A stretch of 64,000 nt of DNA. Source: Bactericera cockerelli. Taxonomy: Eukaryota > Arthropoda > Insecta > Hemiptera > Triozidae. Below are positions 1 through 11,664 of the stretch, one piece after another (within the stretch, counting starts at the first letter, position 1; the number at the start of each line of letters is the position of its first letter). Below the pieces are notes generated by a model, which saw only the letters and a program-made list of their open reading frames with translations, searched no databases and was not told where the DNA came from. The stretch covers positions 2,912,020 to 2,976,019 of the forward strand of contig CM044961.1 in assembly GCA_024516035.1 (NCBI GenBank), in the 5' to 3' direction. A program made the translations under genes and the position numbers.

Positions 1-60
1 CATTATTTGTTTGTACATACATATGTTCTTCTAATAAGAGTTTCACAATAATAATTGGAA
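1..60 (+). repeat. 3' end of family F9 repeat
   Basis: AT-rich tail with TATGTTCTTCTAATAAGAG followed by A/T runs. It matches the ends of the F9 copies near 50.8 kb and 28.6 kb. The body of this copy is outside the window. Confidence 0.55.
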
Positions 61-250
61 TAATTGTAATTAGGTCTTTTAATAAAATTAAAAAAATAAG
101 GAGGAACCCATGCGCCGTAAGGGGTGCCGAAGGGCTTATTATTATGAATAATAATAATAAAATATTTACCAACTCACCGTTTTTTTTAATGAAATATATT
201 ATATCAATTGATCATACAAAAAAAAAAACAACAACAAAAAAAAAACTCAC

Positions 251-2594
251 CGTTTTCCTCATGTAGCCCAGTTCCCCGGAGCAGCTGGAGATCAGGAGAC
301 CCAAACAGATGATGGCATAGGACCCAAACGTGACGTCAGCAAACATGTCCCCGGTTCGATTCCAGGTGATGTTGGTCAACAGTGGCCACTCTCGCGATAT
401 CTTCTCCAGGAGGTAGAACAGGCGAGACGCCTCCTCGTCGGTGACCCACTTGTAGATCAGACAGACGAGGCACATGATCTGGAAGTGTAGGAAACGTGAG
501 TGGTGAGGTCCTACCGTGCCAAAGAGTCCAAAGACCGTGGGTTCAAAACTCAGAGCCGACAAATTTTTTTAACAATTATTTTGGCAATGTGTCCATGGCA
601 AAGGTATCCAACCATAAGTTTTTTTTTACTCTAATGGCCCAAAATTAATGCTAAAGCATTTTTTCTTTAACAGAACATTCAAAATTATTTATTTTTTTAC
701 GCTTTATTTAAAAGTGTAGGTAGGATGGAACTCTTCCAAAAAATAAATGAATAATTGAAATTCTCTGCCAAGATAAGGGTTAAGAAATAGTAAATGAAAA
801 CAGGTTGCATGTTGAAGTGAGCTTAATGCCGTTTACAGTCAGTATGAGTATAAACAGAAAAGTGAAAAGTTGTACTAGATGTACCTACTACATCAGTACA
901 TCTGCTAAGTTATCATATTTGTGTTAATCACTTTCGTGACTACTCAAAATCTACGATGAAAACCGGGACTTAAACCACCGACCTCCAGGTTACAAGTCCG
1001 CTGCCTTATCGATCAAGCTACTGAGGTCGGTAGTTCATGGTATCTATCTGTCAGGATAATAACATTCTGGTATCTTCTCTTTATACTGTTCATACTGAAA
1101 CTGAACATTTCGATTCCTCTCCAGCGCATTATCAGATAAGAATAATGTTGAGTTTTAATAACGGGAATAATTGTAGCGTTATCTTATGCATGCCATAACG
1201 TGGCATCACTGTGGCATAACCAGACAGCGTACATCACATTAATCACTGCATATGGCTTACCTCGTCTTGGGCTATTTCTACAAGGTTGGAACTTACTAAG
1301 CTATAATATACAATTTGTATATGTAAATTATAAATTTCATCCAAAAGAAAAACAAAAAGCGCACGAATAGCTCAGGGGTTAAGTACTCGCTTGCCATGCG
1401 GAAGGTCCCGGGTTCGAAACCCCGCGCTGACAAATTTTTTATTAAAAATTTGGTTACAGTTGTTTGAAAGGGATACCTTCCGGTGCGCTCGTGTTAACCC
1501 AGCACCTAAATGGGAACTATACGAGGTTTGGCTATTAAGTTCGTAGACGCGAGCCGCTACGCAAAAGCTGTCCATGCTAGGAAGATATGATAAACATATT
1601 TAGACAGCTTCAAGTCTTGTGTTTTCATTGATAGCTGTCACATGTCTGTACTGTAATTAGTTCTGTTGTGACAGCCCGACGCGCAAGACACCTTTTTTAA
1701 TTTTGCCGGAATTATGATTGATACAAACGTTGAGCAACGAGTGATTTTTGAATTTTACGTAAAATATGCTGGTGAAACATTTTCTTTGTTAAAGACAGTG
1801 TACCAGGAGTCATGTTTGAAAAGATCAACGCTTTTTTAAGTGGTTTAAACGGTTTCAAGATGGTCAGGAAGATGTTGAGGACGATCCACGTCCTGGTCGC
1901 CCCCAAACCTCAAAAACTGACGAAAACATTGAAAAAATTTATGTTATGATTCGTTCTGACCGTAGATTAACTCTTAGACTAATGGCTGATACACTTAAAA
2001 TTAATAAAGAATGTGTGAGACAAATTTTGTACGAAAATTTCAACATGACAAAAGTTTGCGCAAAAATGGTGCCATGCGCCAGCCCACAGTGCCTTCAACG
2101 TGAAGACGTTCCTGGCCAAGTACAACACCCCAGTGTTGGAACACCCTCCTTACTTACCCGACCTGGCCTCGTGCGACTTTTATTTATTACCAAAAATCAA
2201 ATCTGCCCTGAAAGGTACCAGATTTGACAGCGTAGATGCCGTTAAGAAAAAACCGGCAGAAGTCATGTAGGGATAGAGGAGGGGAGTGCATTGAAGGGGA
2301 TAACTACTAAAGTTGGGTAAGTTTAACACACATCGTTTTATGGGAAGAGTCTACGAATTTAATAGCCAAACCTCGTATGTCACTTCTCGCCCATCAGAGG
2401 GGAGGCATACTTCGGGATGGGCAGGCTACAACACAAACCACAAGCGTCTACAGTAGCTCCAGTTTCATGGCCACGAAATAATAAAAAAAAATCTGTGAAA
2501 CACTCATCTTAAATAAAAAAAAAATACGGCTAAATATTTCACTTACAAATTCGGTGAGTTTGAAAGCCGCCCACTTGTTGCACGCCATGTTCAT
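251..2594 (-). CDS. Partial gene for a small multi-pass membrane protein (Ssk/MARVEL-like), two exons
   Basis: Unidentified protein whose 3' end lies beyond the left edge. Coding exon 1 is 2594-2547: 16 codons, starts MNMACNKW, ends KLTEF, donor GTAAGT. Coding exon 2 is 478-251: 76 codons, acceptor preceded by a pyrimidine-rich tract ending TTCCAG, donor GTGAGT. Both junctions are phase 0. Exon 2 opens with a hydrophobic segment (IMCLVCLIYKW). A polar loop of about 35 residues follows, with one N-glycosylation sequon (NIT), then a second hydrophobic segment (FGSYAIICLGLLIS) and a basic end (YMRKT). This is the first half of a four-helix topology with a large first extracellular loop. Exon sizes, phases and the KLxEF and RKT edges match the MARVEL-like gene at 45.7-50.3 kb and Ssk at 60-62 kb, so I infer a related septate-junction or MARVEL-type protein. 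The open frame runs upstream to 562, but the splice site at 478 explains the start of the exon better. Intron 1 (479-2546) contains a SINE and a mariner relic. Confidence 0.6.
905..1031 (-). repeat. tRNA-headed SINE, family F4 (Thr-like head)
   Basis: Antisense copy. On the minus strand the head reads GACCTCAGTAGCTTGATCGA (box A region), then TTGTAACCTGGAGGTC and GGTTTAAGTCCCGG (box B region). The family body follows and ends GTGATTAACACAAATATGAT. The anticodon-like position is TGT. The multi-copy body shows it is a SINE and not a tRNA gene. Confidence 0.8.
1360..2490 (+). repeat. tRNA-headed SINE, family F7 (Gly-like head), interrupted by mariner
   Basis: The head has AATAGCTCAGGGGTTAAG and GGGTTCGAAACCCC, with GCC in the anticodon-like position. 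The left part is 1360-1519 and the right part 2378-2490, continuing TGTCACTTCTCGCCCATCAG. An uninterrupted relative at 14.27-14.52 kb shows that the two halves were once adjacent. Confidence 0.75.
1522..2375 (+). mobile_element. mariner-type DNA transposon relic, internally deleted
   Basis: Inverted ends CGAGGTTTGGCTATTAAGTT (left) and AATTTAATAGCCAAACCTCG (right) are flanked by TA on both sides (1520-1521, 2376-2377). The remains of a mariner transposase are broken by frameshifts. One frame carries a helix-turn-helix-like stretch (GQEDVEDDPRPGRP, then LTLRLMADTLKINKECVRQI). Another carries YLPDLASCDFYLL, the segment around a catalytic Asp in mariner transposases. At 854 bp it is well short of the usual ~1.3 kb, so it is non-autonomous and dead. 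It is inserted in an F7 SINE, within the first intron of the membrane-protein gene. Confidence 0.9.
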
Positions 2595-2599
2595 TCCTG

Positions 2600-3010
2600 G
2601 TCTTGCAGACATTCACGCTGAAATATTCCTTGGACAGGTTTGAAAAGTTCAGCTGTCAGCATTTCCGATGGCACTTCAGCAGAGGCATGGCTCAGCCTCG
2701 GAAAAAAAACTCCACAATAAAAAGTTGCACAATCGTTAAAAAGTTGTTTGTCCACTTTTCCACTTTAGATTTAGGTCGAAGTTAAAGGTTCGAATTCGTT
2801 CGGGGGACTTTTTTTGCACAATAGAAAGCACGTTAAAAAGTTGTTTGTCCACTTTTCCACTTTAGATTTACGTCGAAGTTAAATGTTCGAATTCGTTCGG
2901 GGGGACTTTTTCTTAGAGATGTTCAAAAATTTCTCCTTTAGTTCCGATTCGGTTCGAAGTTAAATGTTCGAATTCGTTCGAGTGACTATTTTTAGAGATG
3001 TTGAAAAGTT
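2600..3010. repeat. Tandem repeat upstream of the first coding exon at 2547-2594
   Basis: About 2.5 diverged copies of a ~100-bp unit, starting near 2731, 2832 and 2945. The unit contains GTTTGTCCACTTTTCCACTT and GTTCGAATTCGTTCGG. The array lies immediately 5' of the start codon on the minus strand, so it may be promoter or 5' UTR sequence. Confidence 0.7.
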
Positions 3011-4384
3011 TTGCAGAAAAAATGTTCGATCATTGAAAGGACCACTTGAATTTTATTTAGGTAACAAGTAACATTGAATGCCTTTTTTAGATCTTTTTAA
3101 ATTTAAATAAGTAATATTTTTATTGAAGCAAGTTTAATACGAGTATTTTAATATATGTTCACAAGTTGTATAACTCTGTATAGATGAATAGATCTACATT
3201 GAGGAAGTAAAAGAGGTACAGGTTCTTAAAAATCTAAATCAATGTACGTAAAAGTATTATTGCACTTGAAGAATTTTACATGAATATTTTGAAATCATTG
3301 GGGTTAGACAAGGAGTTAATAAGTAAATTATGCGTACTTATTATTTATCTTTCATCTTCAATACTCTAGAACCAAATTTAACAGTACATAGTTGCATAAT
3401 TTTTGTTATCAGTTTTTACGAAGAAATTGAACTTGTATTTTTGGAATTATTAATTTGAAAACAGTTATGAAAATAAGATCGCTTGCATGATTATTTTCAG
3501 GAAGTATTAGGTAATACTTCCTTCGATTTAAGTTATTGAAGAAGAACATTAATTAATTTTAAATTATAATAAACCTATAGTTTAAGTTCGTGGGTGCGCC
3601 TTTTTTATTATTATTGACTGTTTGGAGTTCCACAAGAGAAGCACCAATTATCACACCGACCTCTATTTAGATCTATTCTATGGGTACACCTTTAGTTTAA
3701 GTTCATTTATTTACTAGCGGCGAAATTAATAGGCGTTTTTGTAATACCTCTGTGGCGTTAAGTCTCGGATTGCGAACTGTCAGTCGCAGTGTTAATTGTA
3801 TGATGGTGTTTCATCTGAAACCCTGCAACCAGATTTTATATACATAATAACTCGAAAATAGTTTTTGGAAAATTACACCTTCTATATTCTGAGTTATTTC
3901 TGAGAGTATAGGATAGACACCTACCTACTATTATCTTATGTAGAGTTGTCTAGTAAGGTAGATAACTGTTAATACCTCTTTTCAAGACTTCAGTAACTTT
4001 CTCCCCGGATACCAGAGATTTCAGCAAGGCATAGGTGAGTAAAACTTACCTAACTTACCTAATTGAAGGTAAGTACCTGCTCTAACTAGCCTATTGAAAT
4101 ACTCTCTAATGGGATCGTATCCATGAGCATGCGAGGAATCTACTAAAAGTTCCTGCAAGGGTGTCTCTTTATTATCACTTCTTTATTCATTCTTTTTTTT
4201 ATAATTATTTTTCATCATTTATTTTTTTTATAAACATATAACAATTGACAAGCACAGAAACATGACTTAAATAAATTAATATTATATCTAAACATAGATA
4301 AAATGTTTAAAATTGTTTTTTGTTAGGTAATTTGCAGTATAGAAGAGACCCGAAGTGCGCAAGCATGTGTTGGGTCTCTTAGTT
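3011..4384. other. AT-rich non-coding stretch
   Basis: No exon-like frame or splice pair seen. 3600-3690 holds a short repeat (GGAGTTCCACAAG and CACCAATTATCACACCGA) seen again near 51.16 kb. 3717-3780 resembles one end of the small inverted-repeat element at 20.83 kb. Confidence 0.5.
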
Positions 4385-5035
4385 CTCATCTTGTCAAATA
4401 TTATCTTTTTTTTAATTTTCCTTATCCTATAATAAGGAAATTATTGTATTGGTCGAAACTTTGAACTATATACTCAGTTTTTTACATTTCTGGACGAATC
4501 ATAGCGTCAGGATACCAAAAAAGTTTTTTCGGGCTTTGGTGCGTGTGTCTGTCTGTGAACAAGATATCTCGAGAATAGTAAAAGCTAGAGACTTAAAATT
4601 TGGTATGGAAGTTGATTTTATATACCACGCAAACCACAAATCTTTTGGATGAAATTGGCCGCACACTGCGGACGCAGGGTCACAAAAATCGGCCGGAAGG
4701 GCCGTTCCTTGTTCCTTTGGATTGGTTCGATTCAAAAAAGTTAGAGAACAAAGTTTACTTAGAATAAGAAAATAATAGGGGTTTATACTGATCATTTTTT
4801 CGATATCTTGAACTTTTCATAACCCGGCCCTAATTTACCGGTATTTTGAAGGATCCCGCTCAGAGTACCTTTTTTTTATTCATCCTAGATGGGGGTTGTG
4901 ACATATCAAATCCATTGATTTTGAGGTGCTGATTACGAATTTTACATTGGTTTTTAGCTAACTGTTACCGTTGAATCACCAGTCAAGAAATTTGACTTAT
5001 TGTCGAGTGATAAGGAAAGTCGTGTGGTGTCACAC
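4385..5035 (+). mobile_element. Non-autonomous dispersed element, family D1
   Basis: About 650 bp, with ends TTTTCCTTATCC and GATAAGGAAAGTC that are roughly inverted. It contains ACATTTCTGGACGAATC, TATCTTGAACTTTT and CATCCTAGATGGGGGTTGTG. Related copies are at 6.98-7.39 kb (partial) and, on the minus strand, in GST units A and B. The short open frames here (about 4449-4795) are not convincing proteins. Confidence 0.55.
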
Positions 5036-5454
5036 CAGTATATTATTAAAAAGTTATAGAGTATTACATACTATTAACGAAATGCTATAGGTAGTATGAA
5101 TAAATAATTATGTACTTTATTTAATTAAATTTCGGCATCATGGAACTCTCGCCCCAAGCATATATAATTATAGATGTTTTGATACCTGTCGTAATACATT
5201 ACACCATTTCTGCACCATGATATTTCGTGTTATTATGCATACCTACCCACGTGAGTGATTTAGTAAAATTGGTGAAATTAAATTACAGGAGTGTGGCTAG
5301 CTTTGTGGTTAGAGTTTAATGAGTAAAAAAAATTAGGAGATGAGTCGTTAAATTTAATAGGTAAGTAACCATAGGATCATGTAGATATCTTGGGGGGCCA
5401 GAATAATTTTGTGTATACTTTACACGATTCTAAGAATTATTATTATTATTCTTA

Positions 5455-5640
5455 TTATTTTACACTTTATTAATAAGGACATTTATACAACATAGATAAT
5501 TACCTACAAATTAATACACAATATAAGAAGAAGTAAAAAGAGAAAAAAAATTATGAAAAAATAAATAAATATATACATTATACATATGTTCTAACTAAAG
5601 GGCAGGGTTATTGCCTTTGGCAATCTCTTCCACCAAAAGA
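5455..5640 (-). repeat. Family F9 repeat, antisense
   Basis: Contains GGGCAGGGTTATTGCC and TTGGCAATCTCTTCCACC, the reverse of the F9 core, with an AT-rich tail at 5455-5580. Confidence 0.6.
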
Positions 5641-6057
5641 ATGTTATTTCTGTTTTAATTGATTCGAAATGTGAGGTTAGTTGATGGCAAGAATATTGAA
5701 ACTAATTTACTACATAAGTTTGTACCTATTATCATGTAATTATTAATACTTTTGTATCATCATGAAATAATTAATAATAATGATATGCAATAAATTAATA
5801 ATTGATTGGACTGAAGTTTTAATAAAATTCTCTTTAGTGGAACCTAACCACTAGGCGATGTAAATGCCCAAAGCATTTTCTACCACCTGAGCCTTAGGCC
5901 CTAATTATGAAATAGGATTTGTTTTTCTTTATATATTTTAAGCATTTCAGTATACACTCTTGTATGTATGCTATATGATATAAATGGTACATGATATAAA
6001 TGAATGAATGAAAAATTTAAAATTTATAAAAATAAAAATACATGAATAAATCGTATC

Positions 6058-6226
6058 GTACCAGCTACCCACATTAACCTCGCCCAGCCTGGGTAGGGAC
6101 GGAAATTCTGTTCATGTACGGAGGGAACAGAATTTTCTATGTGAATCTGCTCCGACCCGGGATCGAACTCAGGATCTCTGGACTACGGGCAGTAGTCACA
6201 ACCGTTACGCTACGGAGGCTGGTTAA
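6058..6226 (-). repeat. tRNA-headed SINE, family F5, partial
   Basis: On the minus strand it opens CAGCCTCCGTAGCGTAACGG and carries a box-B-like GTTCGATCCC. It continues into the shared core CCAGGCTGGGCGAGGTTAATG. The 3' tail is missing. Confidence 0.75.
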
Positions 6227-6668
6227 CCAATACATGGTTAACATAGTTATATTTTTTAATATTTACTTAATACTAATGATAATGCCTATGTTGATGCAAT
6301 AATTATGACATAGTACCTAATCGTTATTTGGCCCGGAGTGTTGGCTGGGTGTGTTTGATTGATGCAAGCCGTAGGGGGTCAAGATCATACGAGGATTTTA
6401 GAAACTTTCAAAATCGCATCGTAACACATTGGTAATAATTCTTAAATGCCAAACCCATTTGTTCGTTTGCCTTACATCATCCATGTTTACTAACATTTCC
6501 GGCCCAGCCCAGGTTGGATGAGGTTAATGTAGCTGGTAAGATTTCCAATGATTGGAGGGTAAACCCACCGTCCTGAAGAATCTTTCTAAGTCCTGATTCC
6601 TTCTAAATGAACACAGTTTGTAGATAATTTGTTCACAATTTAGGCTGAGAGATTATTTGTTTGTTTTT

Positions 6669-6891
6669 TACGGCTTAACGTCGCTTTCAACTGCATGGTC
6701 ATATCCATATCACGACAGGGGTTTTACCCTCCACTAGCTGGAAACTCACAAATCAGCTACTCAAATTAACCTCATCCTACCTAAGTGGGACCGGGAAAAG
6801 CCAGCATCACGAGGGTTCGAATTTGAATGGTGACCCGTCCAAGTTCAGTGACTGAATTAGAACTGGTGTATTCAAAACGCCACTGGCTTTT
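6669..6891 (-). repeat. 5S-rRNA-headed SINE, family F6
   Basis: Antisense copy. The head is degenerate but keeps the 5S-like order, ending with the box-C-like GGACGGGTCACCATTC. The shared core follows, then ACGTTAAGCCG at the 3' end. Confidence 0.7.
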
Positions 6892-6974
6892 TACAATTTG
6901 TCACCTATAAGATATAGAGAGTATTGTTTTCGGTCGGTTTTTTAGAAATTGAGCTGATAACATTTCTGAGAGAA

Positions 6975-7385
6975 TTAAACTCTCTTGATTTTTATTTTCC
7001 TTGTCCTATAATATCTAAGGAAAGTATTGTACTCGTCGAAAATTTGACCTACCCAGTTTTTCACATTTCTGGACGAATCGTAGCCTCAGGATACCAAAAA
7101 TCAACCTTTAGTCCGTGCGTCCGTCTGTGTGTGAACACGATATTTCGAGAACGGTAAGAGCTAGAAACTTGAAATTTGGTGTGAAAATTATTTTTATACA
7201 CCAGACGAACCACAAAACTTTTGGTTGAAATTATGCGGCCGCAAAAATCGGCCCCAAGTGCCGTTGAATTGGTTAAAGATACAAAAAAAGTTAGAGAACA
7301 ACTTTTTCTCAGAAAAAAATAATAGGGGTTTACTCGGATCATTTTTTTGATATCTTGAACTTTTTGGAACCCGGCTCCAATTTAT
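6975..7385 (+). mobile_element. Family D1 element, partial copy
   Basis: Parallels 4385-4860: TTTTCCTTGTCCTATAATAT, ACATTTCTGGACGAATCG, TATTTCGAGAACGGTAAGAG and TATCTTGAACTTTTTGGAAC. The right third of the element is absent. Confidence 0.55.
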
Positions 7386-7712
7386 TTTTTCTTAAGCTTC
7401 AACAATCAGTTTTAAGCTGGTCATTAGGTAGGAAGGTTCAACCAGTGGATAGCTAACCACCTAACCAGCGCAGCGTACCTAGTAGGTACTATACCTACCA
7501 TGCGTGCAAAATTATGCTCTCTGCTTCAAAAAGCATGCTGCATGTGAGTGATCGTGCTACACAGGTGTACTCTGAGTTTCACTTTTTAATTTGAGAAAAC
7601 ATCAGATGCATTCATTGTCCGCGGTCTGGTGACTCCACAGCCCGAGGTGACCGAACACAAGAGTGTGGGTTCGAGTCTTGGACATGGCTAGAAAAGTAAT
7701 GACTCTTTAAAG

Positions 7713-7990
7713 AAGTCACCGTGGCCGAGTGAGTTAGCGCGCTAGGCATTGCACGCACAGGGACCTGGGTTCGACCCACAGCGGGGCAGGATTTTTTCTG
7801 CTCTGTTCTTGGGTGTTCGGGGTCCACTCATACCTTGTGAGAAAAAATGAGTAGCTGCTTTAATGTGAGCAGGGACCAGTGGCGGAATTATAGACAAAAG
7901 TAAGGTATATGAGGATATTAGAAGATATGGAAAACTCCTATAATTCTGTGATACTCACTAAAAATTGTGATATAATAACACAAAGAACAC
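7713..7990 (+). repeat. tRNA-headed SINE, family F2
   Basis: Head GTGGCCGAGTGAGTTAGCGC (box A, Ser/Leu-like) and GGGTTCGACCC (box B). The body includes GTTCGGGGTCCACTCATACC and the family 3' end AAAATTGTGATATAATAACA. Confidence 0.85.
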
Positions 7991-8146
7991 ACATTTATTT
8001 AATGACTCTTTTAATTGAGGTAGGGTAACGTTGTGTGAGCTAACATAAGATCTGAGCCTGACCATTGAGAGAGGGAATGCAGCCAGCATTGCTGGAATGC
8101 GGGTCATTCCCTCTCTCACATTCTCTGGAGGAAGTAGGTATATGTT

Positions 8147-8374
8147 TGTTTTTTAATTTAGGTTTAACGTCGCTTTAAACTGCATAGTCATATCACAACA
8201 GGGGTGTTAGCCTCCACTCGCAGGAAACTTACAAACCTGCTATCCACATTAACCTCACCGAGCCTGGATTGGGCCGGAATGGCAGCATCACGAATCCTTC
8301 ACCTCGCTGGAAGTTGCTTAACTTCGGTGATTCTTCGAGAACCGGTGCATTCAACGCACCATCGACGCTGGCAG
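8147..8374 (-). repeat. 5S-rRNA-headed SINE, family F6
   Basis: Antisense copy. The 3' end is TTTAACGTCGCTTT (plus orientation) and the shared core is at about 8210-8290. The degenerate 5S-like head ends near 8374 with ATCGACGCTGGC. Confidence 0.75.
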
Positions 8375-8519
8375 ACTAGAGCTTTAGTAATGTCAAATGT
8401 GTAATCTGTGTATCAGCTCACAAGCTCACATACTTGCGGACATTCCTCAGTGGTTTATGGAGAAATAGTTAGGATTTGTGTATACATTTAATGCTGAAAT
8501 CGCACTAAAGAATGCGTGC

Positions 8520-8675
8520 TTGCTTGTGGGTGTATCCTGTATCATATGCGTAGAATTGTATCCTATACATAGTAGGTATGCGTAGTATTGCGTAGCTTCG
8601 TATCCTATAGTATGGGTAGTATTGCGTGGCATCGTATTCTATAGAATGGGTAGTATTGCGTAGCATAGTTAAAAT
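8520..8675. repeat. Minisatellite, ~36-40 bp unit
   Basis: About three to four diverged copies built on GTAGTATTGCGTAGC, ATCGTAT and CTATAG. No coding meaning is seen. Confidence 0.7.
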
Positions 8676-8779
8676 AGTGTGAATGATTTTATTTTATAAA
8701 ATGAAATATTATTATTTTTTAGTCATGAAGTGAGCGAAGAAATTTTTATATATAAAAAAATTAAAGTGTATTTTTAGAC

Positions 8780-8985
8780 AAGTGATGGTTATCGCGCTAG
8801 TCTCCAGGTAGCGCGGGTATCCGTTGGTTCGAATCCCACCCAGTGGATGAATTTTTCCTCATTAATTTGAGTTTGTGACTACATAATAATATCTAATAAG
8901 ACTCTGAGGGTTAGGTTTTAGAAAATGCTCTGAGCATTAACCCCGCCTGGTGGTTACATTCCACTAAAGAGTGTTATTATAATTA
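8780..8985 (+). repeat. tRNA-headed SINE, family F3
   Basis: Box B region GGTTCGAATCCCACCCAGTG, body ATGAATTTTTCCTCATTAAT, family 3' end CTTCCACTAAAGAGTGTTAT or close variant. Confidence 0.8.
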
Positions 8986-8989
8986 TAAT

Positions 8990-9960
8990 AGAAGTAAGGT
9001 AAATCGTTCTTTTGATGGAAAAATAACATGGGTATTACACTATTACTTGATATTAATATTGGGAGTTATCTACTGATTAGGTGAATACATAGTCACCTAC
9101 CAACGACATACACACATTATGATTTACTAAAAATACATTATTTCAAGTACCTATATGTATGTAGGTATTAATAATATTTTTAATCAATCAAATTTTATTT
9201 ACAATAAGAATATTTTTATGGAAATTTATAAAGTGAAATTATTGAATTATGTACCTATAAGCGACGTTAAACCCAAATTAAAAAAAAAAAAAATAAGTAG
9301 GTATAGGTACCTTATTTAATGAGGCTAAAAAAAAATATTGAAAATAATTTAAAATACAAAAACACTCGAAAAACACTTCTTCATTAAAAACACACCATCA
9401 AAATTTGAAGTTAATTACGAAAAAGTCCAAAACACGCGGATAAGAAAAAAAAACACTTTCAAAAGTTCACGCGCTTCAAAAGTCCGGAAGTTTTTAGAGA
9501 AAAAAAGTTCGAGAATATGAGAAACTATTTTTTTTTTCACGAAAGGATTTTTCTAACGTCGAAATCCGGATGGCTCAACGTGGCCTCAAGTGTAAATTCA
9601 GTCTGATCTGATTATTTCCCATAGAGTAGCGTCAGGCTAAAGTTAAGACCTTCAGTCCAATCATGCTGGTTGTATGACTATGGTATCGAGCCATAGAATA
9701 GGAACGAATGAGTAATAGACATGTCTTTTAGGTATAGGTCTGTAGGTAAGGCTTTTCATGTGTATTTTGCATTATGCAAAACATACCTACCGACTTTTCG
9801 TAACCATAAAGTAGCAGCCATTTTTTTATTTATTTTATTTTATTTACACTTTATTTTTTATACAAAACGATCAACAATAAATTATTAACAGAGATAAAAA
9901 AAATAACAATATTTACAAAATAAAATATAGAAGAAAAAATATCCTTTTTACAATTTACAA
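8990..9960. other. AT-rich non-coding stretch
   Basis: No exon-like frame, RNA gene or recognisable element seen. A short fragment at 9262-9275 (GCGACGTTAAACCC) matches the 3' end of the F6 SINE. Confidence 0.4.
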
Positions 9961-10029
9961 TTGTCTTGTAATTCAAGGCGAAGTTAATGCCTTAGGCATT
10001 CTCTGCCACTTAACCCCACTTTTCGTGGC

Positions 10030-10165
10030 CATGAAACAGCAGCTACTTTTTTCTTCAAATTAACACATTTAACCCATGTGTTTCGTTTTGTAGCCATGAA
10101 ACAGGAGCTACTCTTGACGCTTGTGGTCTGTGTTGTAGCTCCCCTCTGATGGGCGAGAAGTGATT
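10030..10165 (-). repeat. 3' part of F7 SINE
   Basis: Antisense tail: TAGCCATGAAACAGGAGCTA, then CTTGTGGTCTGTGTTGTAGC and CTCTGATGGGCGAGAAGTG. The tRNA-like head is missing. Confidence 0.7.
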
Positions 10166-10337
10166 TTTCTTTTCTTCGGCTATTGTGTCCTAACTCAAGA
10201 CTTTTTCCATGGCAATTAGGTATTTTACCACACTGCCAATTTCGCGATCTTTATTTGATTTGCTGACAAAGTACTGTCAGACAAAGTGCAGTTTGCTTAG
10301 GTAAGAGACAGACATGAACCAAGCAATTATCATTGTA

Positions 10338-10520
10338 ATGAAACTCCTTGTTAGAAGAACATACATAAATACAAACAAATAATGGTAAAAATTAAAATAC
10401 AAAATTGACAATATTAATATAAAAAAATAATATATAATATAAACAGGAAAAAAATTATGTCCTAACTAAAGGGCGGGGTTATTGCCTATGTCAATCTCTT
10501 CCACCCAACCCTTATTGTTA
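10338..10520 (-). repeat. Family F9 repeat
   Basis: Antisense copy of about 180 bp with GGGCGGGGTTATTGCC and an AT-rich tail. A second copy begins 300 bp downstream. Confidence 0.75.
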
Positions 10521-10724
10521 TTACCTATGGCAATGTTCGTTAGTACTGCATCTTCCTCTGTATTACTATTCATTGGTTCAAGCCTCCTCTAGCTCGACTG
10601 TTATCACTGGAGGAACTTCAAGTACGTTGTGGAAACTGAGCCAGTGGAGGGTCTCGGGGTTCGAATCCTGGTGGTGTACCTTATTTTGGAACTAATAATA
10701 TCAAACAATAAACATTTATTTATT

Positions 10725-10890
10725 TAGAAACTCTTTATTAGTAGAACATATATACTGACAAATAATTGTAAAAATTAATTATAAAAATTGACAATATTAA
10801 TAATATAAATAAAAAAATATATACACATGTCCTAACTGAAGGGCGGGGTTATTGCCTATGGCAATCTCTTCCACCCAACATTCTTCAATG
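10725..10890 (-). repeat. Family F9 repeat
   Basis: Second antisense copy, very close in sequence to the one at 10.34 kb (CTGAAGGGCGGGGTTATTGC). 10891-10950 adds a fragment of F3 SINE body. Confidence 0.75.
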
Positions 10891-11028
10891 GAATATAACC
10901 ACCAGGTGAGGCTAATGCTCAAAGCACTTTCTACCACCTAACCCTCGATGAAACAAGTTTTACTTCCGAGAAATTTCTAATATTAGAAATCGGAAGTATT
11001 GCGTGTTCGTTTTTGTATTTTTTTTTTT

Positions 11029-11305
11029 ATAACGTTTGTGACTACTGTCCGTAGTCCAGAGATCCCGAGTTCGACTTCCGGTTGGGGCAGATTTTTCGAA
11101 GAAAATTTTGTTCCCTCCAAAGACGTGAGGCTGGCTTTTCCGGCCCTATCCAGACTGGGTGACCTTAATGAGGGTGGCTGGTACGACTTCCAGCGAATGG
11201 AGGATAAAATCCCTGTCCTGACTGTCTATTTCAAATCGATTCATTAAAACCAAATAGAATCAACTGGTCACAATACTCGTAGATCTAATTAGGTCATAGT
11301 GTTAA
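11029..11305 (+). repeat. tRNA-headed SINE, family F5
   Basis: Lacks the first bases of the head. Carries CCGTAGTCCAGAGATCCCGA, the shared core (about 11,140-11,215) and the family end AATAGAATCAACTGGTCACA. Confidence 0.8.
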
Positions 11306-11308
11306 TTA

Positions 11309-11518
11309 ATAATAATAACACTCTTTAGTCGAAGGTAACCACCAGGCGAGGTCAATGCAAGCATTTCAATACCACCTCAGAGTCTTATTATTATGTGGTC
11401 ACAAACTCAAATTTATGAGGAAAAATTCATGCAATGGGTGGAACTCGAACCAACGGATCCCTGAGCTACCTGGATTACCAGACTAGCGCGTTAACCACTT
11501 GACTATCTAATAGTGCAC
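11309..11518 (-). repeat. tRNA-headed SINE, family F3
   Basis: Antisense copy. AACACTCTTTAGTCGAAGG marks the 3' end and GGTGGAACTCGAACC the box B region. The head ends at the F3 acceptor-like GTGCAC. Confidence 0.85.
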
Positions 11519-11664
11519 AGCCGTCTGAACGTCTAATTTCCCGCCAGTGTTGCTCCTCCACTGATCACAACCTACCTTGAGGAATAACCTGAAATAAATT
11601 ACCGTCAGCAATTATATTATTTTTGAAGAACTTCTCATTCATGTTTTATATCTAGCTACGTATA

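Noticed and set aside
212..250. Extension of the first gene's exon past 251 to give a C terminus SFFFVVVFFFV
   Set aside because: It is intron poly(A)/T sequence after a good GTGAGT donor.
479..562. N-terminal extension MSALSFEPTVFG of the first gene
   Set aside because: A strong acceptor at 478 in phase with the exon at 2547-2594 gives a better model. The extension has no upstream splice site in phase.
1946..2227. Intact mariner transposase
   Set aside because: The frame covers only part of the protein, frames shift between motifs, and the element is about 400 bp too short.
4449..4795. Opposing short frames in the D1 element
   Set aside because: They are not conserved in frame between D1 copies and show no protein motif.
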